DNA of 64,000 bases, taken from NCBI GenBank assembly GCA_903813345.2, contig CAIIXF020000002.1:23576455-23640454 (forward strand), written 5' to 3'. The notes beneath the pieces were generated by a model. That model was not told where the DNA came from. It saw only the letters and a program-made list of their open reading frames with translations, and made no database searches. This document shows positions 52,101 through 61,700 of this stretch, in pieces (the first letter of the stretch is position 1; each line of letters begins with the position of its first letter). This stretch comes from Owenia fusiformis (taxonomy: Eukaryota > Annelida > Polychaeta > Sabellida > Oweniidae). The position numbers and the translations under genes were made by a program.

Positions 52101-55100
52101 TCATTTCAAGTGGAGGTGAAGTTAATTGCATGGTTTTAATTAAAACTAAAAACAATAAACAGTTTTTCTAAATGAGAACATTTTTTAATAAAAATGTTTT
52201 CTCTTTCATTTGAATTCTGCTAATTGTATTTTAATCAAAATAGATATTGAAATCTTGATCTTATTAATGAAATTAGCTTTTGTAATTATATTTTAAAGGA
52301 TGTGTTGTCAATTCCGTACTTAGTTTATTCAATTATCATGTTCTTCACTGTCAGCCATGTTTAATGGAATTTATGCACTATGGTTCACAATTTAAAGGTA
52401 TTGTTAATTTTCAGCACCTGGCAGTATTTTTTGTTGAGTTTAAGTAGGTAGTACTAAATTAGTGGTACACCTTGTAAAGAGTAGTGATATCACAGTACAA
52501 AAATATACTGAAAACGCTCCTTTCAGTACAAATATATCACCATTCAGAAGTACATGTACCTAATAAAAAACTTGAGGTCTACTAGAGTATTTTTTAAACA
52601 ATAGACGTTTCTGATAAATTATGCCATTTTTAATCCATCGGAGAAACTTCGATATATTGGCTAGATTGATGATGTCATAGGTTGTACTTTTTCAAAATTA
52701 GCAATAAGTATATACTATTTTTGCATAGACAGATTGCTACCTACAACCAATGGCATCATCATTCTGGTCAATATCTTTCTCTGATTGACCAAAAGATGGC
52801 ATGATTTACCAGAAAAGTGTATTAGATTAAAGCCACATTTCCATCTCTTACATTCCAGGATCTGGTTTGGCTTTTGAAGTATACCCAGCAGCTGTTGCTG
52901 AGATGCCAGTCCCACAGCTGTGGTCTGTATTGTTCTTCATAATGCTGCTGTTAGTTGGCATAGACAGCCAATTTATCCTTGTAGAGACAGTGATCACTGC
53001 AATTATAGATGAGGCACCCGCTTATCTTCAAAAGAAACGTATATTTGTTATACTTGGTGTCTGTATTTTGGGCTTCCTCTCGGGCCTGCCTCTTATAACC
53101 CAGGTAATGCAGGAGGTATTTTTATTCATCAATTCTTTTCATTTACAAAAAGACAATCGGCTTGATATCCTCTTTGATGAATACAACTTTCTATTATGTA
53201 CCATCGGCGGGATATAGTCGTCATAGTCGCCGTGATCATGATCGTCCCACTTTTTTTGTCATTGCCATTTCAGGAAAACCACTCATCAAATTTTCTCCAA
53301 ATTCGCACACATGATAGAGGATATCAAGTTCTAGAGCTGATTAACTTTTGGGCGGCCATCTTGTTAAAATTATTATTAAAATACGGTAGATGGCTGATGC
53401 TTGAATATTAAACATTATAAAGTAAAATAAAGAAATTGTAACAAGAAAAAGAAACGAGAGAAAAAAAGAAAAAATGCAGGTTTAATGCATAAAAAATGGA
53501 TAGATAGAAGTAATAAAATACAGAATATAAAAGTAACATTGAAAATAGAAGATAATGAAAATGATTTGAAATCTCCTCTTTCAGGGTGGAATTTATGTGG
53601 TTCAAATTATGGATCTGTATGTCACAGGGATCTCTTTGTTTATTCTTGGATTCTTCGAGACCATCGCTCTTGCTTGGGTATATGGCTTCAATAGGTTTGC
53701 CAATGATATAGCAACTATGACTGGAGATAGACCAGGACTATGGTGGAAATACTGCTGGAGGTTCATCACACCTCTTATAACTTTGGTAGGTGTATGTTTA
53801 ACATTTAGTTTAGAAATAGTTTAGTTAGTTATGTGTCATATATATACAACATATTAGAGATCTAGTCTAGAGGTTTTGGGATTGTTTCCCACAAAGGACC
53901 GGTTGAGTGACTTTTCCACATCAGTCCTTAGCACTGATTTTGTTCCTATGTCACAAATTTACTACATTTGTTAACAATATTATAACTGAAATATATCAGG
54001 TGTTTCATTAGCAGCAGGCAACAGGCGATTTTCACCAATTGTTTTCACAAAATCTCCTGTTGTTTTTATGGACTTCTCAACTTTTCCCTGTTAAATTTAT
54101 GATTTCCATTAATTTTGCCTGTTGCTTTCATTTATTTAGCCGGTTTTGAGAAATTCTAGTGAAACCGCTGTATATAATATGAAAAAACATACAATTCGTA
54201 AATGAGTATACACTCAGTCATTGCAGACTTATGAGACACTGTGAATATAGGTACATGTATATGATTATTAAGGAGTTAGAAGGGATAGAGAGTGTAAATG
54301 TTTGCAGCAGTCATTTCAAAAATCTTTCCCATGTTTCCCTTACAATCAGGAACAAAATGTGTAATGAAGTCTCGATCTTCATAGTATTTCCAATGGATTA
54401 ATAAGTACCTAATCTTTCATTTGACACCAAAAACAGCTCAAACAGATCGCATCAGAGTTGACACTAGATCTTGAAAAAATAAGTTTAATCTATCAAATTT
54501 GTGTCAAGTTTTTAGCAATGCCATTGAAAGATGGCATTGTTGTTTGCATTAATTATCCATTCATTTTTGATAGGATTTTCAACCATAAGCCATCTTTTAA
54601 TCCAAGATTTATTTAAAAGATACACTTTGTGAAAAGTGGTAATTCACTTCTTTTGATCTCTGAACTTCAAATGCTGTTTTCTATGCGAGTAATTTTTTTC
54701 ACTTCAGTATTTACCTAAGTTAAAGTTTTTATATTTGATTGAGTGTGTGAGTAACATGTCTCAAATAATTTTTGGTCCTTTTTGCTTCAAAAATAGGCGC
54801 ATTGCCTGTTTAATATTGTTTCTGAGAAATGAATTGAGATATTTGGTCAAATATGGAAGTTATTGAAGTCTGAAAAAATAGAAATGTCCAAATTCATACT
54901 TGCTTTGAAGTATCACCTTATAAAGTAACACAACACCAGTCAAGATATTTTTTGTTTTAATTGCAATTCATTTATATAAGAACATATCATACATGAGTGA
55001 CCCAGCTTACATCTTAATATCTCATTTTCTCCAGTTTGTGGTCGTGTTTGCTCTGATAGACTACATCATGGACCAGGACCCTCACTGGACTATAGGAACC

Positions 55101-58100
55101 AGCTACGAATGGCCAGCTTGGACTCAGATCCTTGGTTTTTGCCTTGCTCTCGTTTCCATCATCTGGGTACCTCTGTGGGCAATAGTCGCCATCGTACACA
55201 CACCTGGCTCCCTTAGACAGGTAAGACACAGTAAAACATTACTTGATTAGGTGAATGCCGTTAGTACCTGAAAATAGTGATCCATAAGGGCTGCGTTCCA
55301 CTTACAGAGGTTCATGATGTTTACAGTCTCCAATTTTTTTGTGGACAGTTTTTGATGGTCGGTGGTTTGTTTTGGTTGTTGAAGTTTGACAAGTATTGTT
55401 TAGACTGATTTTAAATTTTTACTGTCAACATAGATAGGGAACGCCTCCGTCCGTCCTTCCGTCCGTACATACGTATGTACGTCCTTCCGTCCGTCCGTCT
55501 GTCCGGGCAATAACTCAAATGCCGTTGGCCCGATGTTCATATTTTGTACACATATGGGGGTAGAAGTTCTGCTTGAAAGCCTATTTTCAAAAGGTGCAAT
55601 ATGTAAAACTGTAATAAAACTGTAATAGCAATATGTTTTAAATGTAAAAAAATTATATTGGACATTAATAAAGCAAGAAATGTAGATATTAAAGAAGCAC
55701 ATGGCAGACATCTTGAAAAATGGCGGCTTTTACTTGTTATTTTACGATTTTTGCTGTAACTCAAAAAGAAGTGGAGCGATTTTGTTCATATTTGGTATGT
55801 GAATACTATAAGCATGGCACACTGTCTCATGACACTTTTGGTAGAAGGCCGCCATTTTGAAATATGGCCGCACTTGTGAAAAATGACCGCCATTTTAATG
55901 TATTTTACTATAACTCGAAAAGTAGTGGAGCGATTTTGTTCATATTTGGTATGTGAATACTATAAGCATGGCACACTGTCTAATGACACTTTTGGTAGAA
56001 GGCTGCCATTTTGAAAAATGGCCGCAATTGTGAAAAATTACAGCCATTTTAATGTATTTTACTATAACTTGAAAAGTAGTGGAGTGATTTTGTTCATATT
56101 TGGTATGTGAATACTATAAGCATGGCACACTGTCTAATGACACTTTTGGTAGAATGTGGCCATTTTGAAAAATGGCTGCCATTTTAACTTAATTTTACTA
56201 CAACTCCAAAAGTAGTGGAGCGATTTTGTTCATATTTGGTGTGTGAATACTATAAGCATGGTACACTGTCTAATGACACTTTTGGTAGAAGGCGGCCATT
56301 TTCTAAAATGGCCACCATTTAAACGTAGTGGAGCGATTTTGGCGCCATTTTAACATATTTTACTATAACTCGAAAAGTAGTGGAGCGATTTTGTTCATAT
56401 TTGGTATGTGAATACTATAAGCATGGTACACTGTCTAATGACACTTTTGGTAGAAGGTGGCCATTTTGAAAAATAGTTGCCATTTTAACATATTTTACTA
56501 TAACTCGAAAAGTAGTGGAGCGATTTTGTTCATATTTGGTATGTGAATACTATAAGCAATTTAAGCATGGCACACTGTCTAATGACACTTCTGGTAGAAG
56601 GCTGCCATTTTGAAAAATGAACACCATTTTAACGTATTTTACTATAGCTTGAAAAGTAGTGGAGCGATTTTGCTCATATTTGGTATGTGAATACTATAAG
56701 CATGGCACACTGTCTAATGACACTTTTGGTAGAAGGTTGCTGCCATTTTTGCTAGATACGTAAATATGCCATCCATGTCTGTTCGATGGGATTTGCTATG
56801 CTTTGGCGTTGCTGTTGTCTAGTTATCCATAAGAAGAACCTTTGTCACCACAGTCCAGTTTTCTGTGACACGAATACATCCCTGCTTTCCGTTATTGCCT
56901 CTATCGCTTCTTTTTGATAGAGTTTCAAAGAATTCATGATCAGACGAAATTTACCGCAAATTTTTTCAAACAATATCTCCATTTTTATTCTCTGAATACT
57001 GGTTCATGGGCCTAATTTAAATAATTTCCTCAACTGTGATTGGCGCACGGGCTATCCCGCACACTCCGCGAAGCATTTCTACGAATTAGATGCCACATAT
57101 TACTTGGGTCTCAAGTTTGTCATATGAACCAACATTATAGAACGTAGTGATTGAGCGTGGGAACCGACGATGCTACTCAAGATGAAGTACCAGATTAGAT
57201 TATTTGCATATTACTTTGCAGAGGCTACATGCTGTGACTTCTCCCCTGGCTGACTGGGGTCTTATATTTGATAACCATAATGTAAAAAGTGAAGTACCAG
57301 ATTAGATTATTTGCTTATTACTTTGCAGAGGCTACATGCTGTGACTTCACCCCTGGCTGACTGGGGTCTTATATTTGGCAACCATAATGTAAAAAGTGAA
57401 GTACCAGATTAGATTATTTGCTTATTACTTTGCAAAGGCTACATGCTGTGACTTCACCCCTGGCTGACTGGGGTCTTATATTTGACAACCATAATGTAAA
57501 AAGTGAAGTACCAGATTAGATTATTTGCTTATTACTTTGCAGAGGCTACATGCTGTGACTTCACCCCTGGCTGACTGGGGTCTTATATTTGACAACCATA
57601 ATGTAAAAAGTGAAGTACCAGATTAGATTGTTTGCATATTACTTTGCAGATGCTACATGCTGTGACTTCTCCCCTGGCTGACTGGGGTCCTATATTTGAC
57701 AACCACAATGTAAAAAGTGAAGTACCAGATTAGATTGTTTGCATATTACTTTGCAGAGGCTACATTCTGTGACTTCGCCCCTGGCTGACTGGGGTCCTAT
57801 ATTTGACAACCATAATGTAAAAAGTGAAGTACCAGATTAGATTGTTTGCATATTACTTTGCAGAGGCTACATGCTGTGACTTCTCCCATGGCTGACTGGT
57901 GTCCTATATTTGACAACCATAATGTAAAAAGTGAAGTGCCAGATTAGATTATTTGCATATTACTTTGCAGAGGCTACATGCTGTGACTTCTCCCATGGCT
58001 GACTGGTGTCCTATATTTGACAACCATAATGTAAAAAGTGAAGTGCCAGATTAGATTATTTGCATATTACTTTGCAGAGGCTACATGCTGTGACTTCTCC

Positions 58101-58497
58101 CATGGCTGACTGGTGTCCTATATTTGACAACCATAATTTAAAAAGTGAAGTGCCAGATTAGATTATTTGCATATTACTTTGTAGAGGCTACATGCTGTGA
58201 CTTCGCTCCTGGCTGACTGGGGTCCTATATTTGACAACCATAATGTAAAAAGTGAAGTACCAGATTAGATTAATCCATATTACTTTGCAGAGGCTACATG
58301 CTGTGACTTCGCCCCTGGCTGACTGGGGTCCTATATTTGATAGCCAGCCTACTAAAGATGAAGTACCAGACTACATTGGATGTATGTCACCTGAAGAGGA
58401 GGCTCAGTTGGAGCAAGAGAGAAAAGCTGCAGAGGCAAGCCTCTCTGTGTCAATGTCTGAGGAACAAATATACTCAGAATTCAAGGTCAGAATATAA
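43131..58497 (+). CDS. SLC6 family Na+/Cl- dependent amino-acid/neurotransmitter transporter, complete, 12 coding exons
   Basis: Exons 43131-43181, 44618-44780, 45946-46077, 46596-46739, 47526-47709, 49440-49572, 50134-50268, 50477-50705, 52859-53103, 53585-53785, 55035-55220 and 58291-58497 join in frame to 669 residues. TM1 has [11 protein letters not shown] with Na+ ligand N58. Gly55 sits where monoamine carriers have Asp, so an amino-acid-type substrate is likely. The large extracellular loop has the [10 protein letters not shown] cysteine pair and several N-x-S/T sites. TM6 [18 protein letters not shown] is close to glycine transporter GlyT2. Cl- ligands Q322, S326, N358 and S362 keep the spacing of SERT; TM8 has D426-S427. 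The GlyT/GABA-like assignment is inferred; the substrate is unproven. A 5'UTR intron probably ends at about 42941. Exon 6 and exon 12 are preceded by arrays of partial copies of themselves, and a vWA gene lies in intron 8. Confidence 0.93.
43641..43840. repeat. 40-bp tandem repeat, 5 copies, in SLC6 intron 1
   Basis: TCCTTATTGAAGATTTTTGA starts at 43641, 43681, 43721, 43761 and 43801. Confidence 0.95.
45103..45200. repeat. 98-bp hairpin in SLC6 intron 2
   Basis: CACGATATAGGGTAG at the left is matched by CTACCCTATATCGTG at the right. Confidence 0.8.
45229..45861. mobile_element. hAT-like nonautonomous element, 8-bp target duplication
   Basis: GAATTCTC flanks both sides (45221-45228, 45862-45869). 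Ends are TAGTGTTGTAACTCG and, inverted, TAGTGGTGTAGATAAG. It is 633 bp without a transposase ORF and ends 84 bp before the exon 3 acceptor. Confidence 0.8.
46421..46548 (+). mobile_element. TGTCACCAC-family MITE in SLC6 intron 3
   Basis: TTA precedes TGTGTGGGGACATATTGTTA; it ends GTTAATGCCTTG before TTT. Confidence 0.75.
47223..47441 (+). mobile_element. TGTCACCAC-family MITE in SLC6 intron 4, perfect TTA duplication
   Basis: TTA flanks both sides (47220-47222, 47442-47444). The interior holds one unit of the AAGGTCA minisatellite seen at 2790-4860, linking that composite element to this family. Confidence 0.85.
47878..48460. repeat. 115-bp tandem repeat, about 5 copies, in SLC6 intron 5
   Basis: GCGAGGTAAATTTCAGATAG starts at 48001, 48116, 48231 and 48346, with a diverged copy at about 47881. 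Its sequence differs from the 114-bp exon array that follows about 70 bp later. Confidence 0.95.
48528..49572 (+). repeat. Nine-copy array of SLC6 exon 6 acceptor edge, 114-bp period, open frame
   Basis: Acceptor-adjacent exon starts lie at 48528, 48642, 48756, 48870, 48984, 49098, 49212, 49326 and 49440. Each follows GTGTTTCAG (one copy GTGTTTTAG). Each unit encodes [14 protein letters not shown] and then [13 protein letters not shown]. The first eight copies stop at the Ser before the Trp of TM4, followed by a spacer with ATGTTAATGCCTTGTATG. Only the ninth continues to a donor (49573). 114 is divisible by 3 and no stop interrupts, so splicing into any copy stays in frame, adding 38 residues per extra unit. 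Confidence 0.95.
49919..50056. repeat. Short inverted-repeat element in SLC6 intron 6
   Basis: GTTATGTAC...GGGGTTTATCC at the left is inverted at the right (GGATAAACCCC...GTACATAAC). Confidence 0.75.
50333..50421 (+). mobile_element. TGTCACCAC-family MITE, partial, SLC6 intron 7
   Basis: TAGTCTTCAACTTTTTTTGT through GGTGACATTTTGTATGTTAG to CCTTG. Confidence 0.7.
50871..50876 (-). terminator. Poly(A) signal for the vWA gene
   Basis: AATAAA on the minus strand about 75 nt after the stop codon. Confidence 0.5.
50952..52066 (-). CDS. Secreted von Willebrand factor A domain protein nested in SLC6 intron 8
   Basis: Two exons: 51991-52066 (ATG, 25 codons plus G) and 50952-51811, joined GT-AG in phase, giving 311 residues. 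The start [20 protein letters not shown] reads as a weak signal peptide. A vWA domain (about 32-220) opens with [14 protein letters not shown], a degenerate MIDAS with Gly replacing the middle Ser of DxSxS. The Thr of the second MIDAS loop seems absent ([10 protein letters not shown]). The third element TDG (145-147, in VFILITDG) is kept, so metal binding is doubtful. The C-terminus is Pro/Thr-rich, mucin-like. It lies antisense to the host intron. A minus-strand AATAAA lies about 75 nt past the stop. Function unknown; possibly an extracellular adhesion or immune protein. Confidence 0.8.
55432..56822 (+). mobile_element. Helitron-like nonautonomous element with seven-unit array, SLC6 intron 11
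   Basis: (GTCC)n near the left is followed by about seven units of roughly 145 bp with AGTAGTGGAGCGATTTTGTT and ATGTGAATACTATAAGCATG. The 3' end GGGATTTGCTATGCTTTGGC...CTAG (56819-56822) precedes a T. The 5' terminus is decayed. Confidence 0.65.
57184..58290 (+). repeat. Array of SLC6 last-exon acceptor edges, 107-bp period, 10 upstream copies
   Basis: Exon-like starts AGGCTACATGCTGTGACTTC lie at 57222, 57329, 57436, 57543, 57650, 57757, 57864, 57971, 58078 and 58185, before the real exon at 58291. All follow TTTG(C/T)AG except 57436, where the AG is AA. In the phase of exon 11, each copy encodes [13 protein letters not shown], then about 14 residues ending SEVPD (or SEVPD-like) and TAG. The real exon instead continues through [17 protein letters not shown]. 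Each copy is thus a potential alternative terminus. Confidence 0.92.
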
Positions 58498-58543
58498 ACA
58501 TTCTAGTTCACTGTTAATTGTATTTTTCAACCAGGCTAAAACA

Positions 58544-58549
58544 AATAAA
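58544..58549 (+). terminator. Poly(A) signal of the first SLC6 gene
   Basis: AATAAA 47 nt after the TAA at 58495-58497 and about 250 bp before the ATG of the next gene. Confidence 0.6.
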
Positions 58550-58797
58550 ACTCAGAATTCAATGTTGGAATACAAATATTTAAATTAATTTTCATTTGTT
58601 TTTCCAACTATGAACTATGAACATTATGTCCAATAATATCTACTTTGGCTCAAGTTTTGCCCCGCCTTTTAAAGCCTTGCCTAATTTTGGTATCTTGGCT
58701 ATACTTGATACTTCTGTATATGATAAAGAGGAAAAATATAGCATCATTAAATGACTCGCTAAGATAGAGTTTGTATTAATGCTACCAGGGCTACCAA

Positions 58798-61700
58798 ATG
58801 AGAAAGTCTGCGTTGTACTTTGCGGAGGAGATTGATACGGGGAGTATAGATTGGGAGACTGATGAGAACAAGGATCGCGGGAATTGGTCCGGTCGCTATG
58901 ACTTTCTGCTTACTTCTTTGGGTTATTCTGTCGGACTTGGCAATGTGTGGAGATTCCCTTACCTTGTGTATAGGAATGGCGGAGGTAAAAAATAAACTCT
59001 AAGGTTTATCTATACATTCACTGCTTTCACCGTATTACGTAGTATCCATTACCATTATAGTTATTGAGTGATTCTAGGTTTTATCTATACAATAACTGCT
59101 TTCACAGTATTACGTAGTATCCATTACCATTATAGTTATTGAGTGATTATAAAGATAACAGTATGATCACTTTTAGATTAACACCTTAACCCTTTCGATG
59201 ATAGGCTCCATATGAAGCCCTATTATATAATACCTTTCATTGGCTCCTTTTGGTACCATTGTATTTATTATTAGACTCCAGATTGAAAATCTGGAGTCTA
59301 TTGTTTTTGCCTGAATTCTTCTTCTTATTTTTATTCTTCTCCTTAGCACGATTTCTCAGTAACTAGAAGACTTAAGGTAAATCTGATTACAAGGTCAGTC
59401 AGGGTATGTGACCTAGTTTCTAGGAAATTAGGTCAAATTTATATCTAGGTCAAAGGTCAAATTCCAGGTCAATTTTTTTAATTTCACACATTTTCAATTT
59501 TCTTTTTTATCTTTCAATATTTCTTGCTATAAATATTTTTCTAGGTTTCTCTAAGTGTTTCAAACATTTTGCTAAATATATGTCTTGATAAAAAAATTAT
59601 CAATTTTGAGAAATTTGACTTTAAAAAAAAGTCGAATTTTAAAATGGGTTAAATCTATCAGAATTGGTATTAATTAAATAGGAAATTTCCTCAAGATTTC
59701 GAATCTGAAAACAAAATTGTGATCCGACTTCAGGTTCAGGAGCTCTGATCTTTTGAAATTTTGAAAAAAAGATTTGATGATATCCCCATGTCATGTCAAT
59801 CGGGCCGATATTTTTTTATTTCTCATTAAAATCAAAGTTCAAATTAAGGTTTTAATAGAAAATTTTCTCAGGATTCCGAATCTGAAAACAAAATTGAGAT
59901 CCGACTTCCGGTTTTAGAAGTTATGGGCTTTTGAAATCTCAAAAAAAATCCCACCGCTGCCACCAAATTGTAACAATCTCAACCCTTTCATTAATATCAG
60001 ATCTCAAAATGGTTTTGAGATGAACAATCTGAATCTGGAGTCTTGAATTGAACTTGTTCAATTTCACCAGTCTAGTTATTTATATACATCAATGAAATGA
60101 CAATATTTCCAGTTCTATTCAATGTTTTTACACCAAATTGTGACAAGTTGTTCTAATGTGATAATCCTTACTAATAATTGTATTTTAGTGATAAAATTCA
60201 AGGTATAGGTCCCGGGGCATTGGTAAAAACCGCTCTTACTTACCCGTCACCAGGCCAACATTTTCCTCTTATATTCATGATGGGAAGGGGTTAAGGAAGG
60301 ATAGGAACAGATATGAATCACTGCGCCCTCTATCAATCAGCCCTCAACCTGTAGCCATTATTATGTTTTACAGCCTATGGTGCCCTCTGAGCTTTTTAAC
60401 CAAAGTGCAACACTTCAACCTAGTTCATATTTCCCCGCTTTTGCCTCAAAATACGAACCCAAAAAATCATTGTCTTTCTCTAAAATTTTTTGAAATAAAA
60501 CTAAATGTATGTATTTGGCAAAAATGAAGCTCGAAAAATGAAAATTTGTGAATTCCAATGAAACACCCTATTGGGCTATGTAGCTAATCCTATTATATTA
60601 TGTAGCTAGCCCTATTATTCTATGTAGCTAACCCTATTATTTTATGTAGACAGTAGTCCACCACCAATCCAACATGTGTTTAACTTTAATTTCAGGTGCA
60701 TTTTTCATCCCATACATTCTTATGTTGGTACTGTGTGGGATCCCATTGTTCTATATGGAACTGTGCTTTGGTCAGTTTGCCAGCCTTGGACCCATCTCAA
60801 TATGGAAAGTGTCACCTCTCTTCAAAGGTAAATAATCTTCCTTTATGATAATGTATGTAACTCATCATCATTATTATCCCACCGAACGAAGTTCGAGAGG
60901 GATATAGGAAAGCCGTCCGTCCGTCCGTTCGTCCGTCTGTTTGTCCGGGCGATAACTCAAATAACGTTTCACGGATTTGATTCAAATTTTATAGGCTTAT
61001 GCCTTATGGGTGTAGGACCTCTGCTCGAGAAGGAATTTTCAATATGGCCACTGAATTCAAAATGGCCGCCATTTTTCGTAAAAAATGTAATCTTTAATAA
61101 CTCAAATACTAGTTTGCGGATTTGGTTAAAATTTTATATGCTGATGCCTAGGGACACAGTAGATATGTTCGAGTAAAAATTTTCAAGATGGCGGCTAGAT
61201 TTCAAAATGGCGGCCATTTTTCGTAAAAAAACTTAATCTTTGATAACTCAAATACCAGTGAACGGATTTGGTTCAAATTGTATATGGTGATGCCAAGGGA
61301 CACAGTAGATCTGTTCGAGATACAATTTTCAAGATGGCTGCTGAAATTCAAAATGGCGGCCATTTTTCGTAAAAAAACATTATCTCTGGTAACTCAAATA
61401 CCAGTGAACGGATTTGGTTCAAATTTTATATGCTTATGCCTAGGGACAAAGGAGCTTCGCTCAAGATGGGATTTTCGAAATGGCCACTGATTGTCAAAAT
61501 GGCGGCCATGTTTCGTAAAAAAAACGTAATCTTTGATAACTCAAATACCAGTGAACGGATTTGGTTCAAATTTTATATGATAATGCCTAGGGACACAATA
61601 GATCTGTTCGAGAAAGAATTTTCAAGATGGCAGCCTGATATTCAAAATGGCAGCCATTTTTCATAAAAAAAGGTAATCTTTGATTACTCAAATACCAGCG

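Noticed and set aside
55317-55400. Another TGTCACCAC-family MITE copy
   Set aside because: Only the middle segment (CAGTCTCCAATTTTTTTGTG) is recognisable and neither end is present, so it was not listed as an element.
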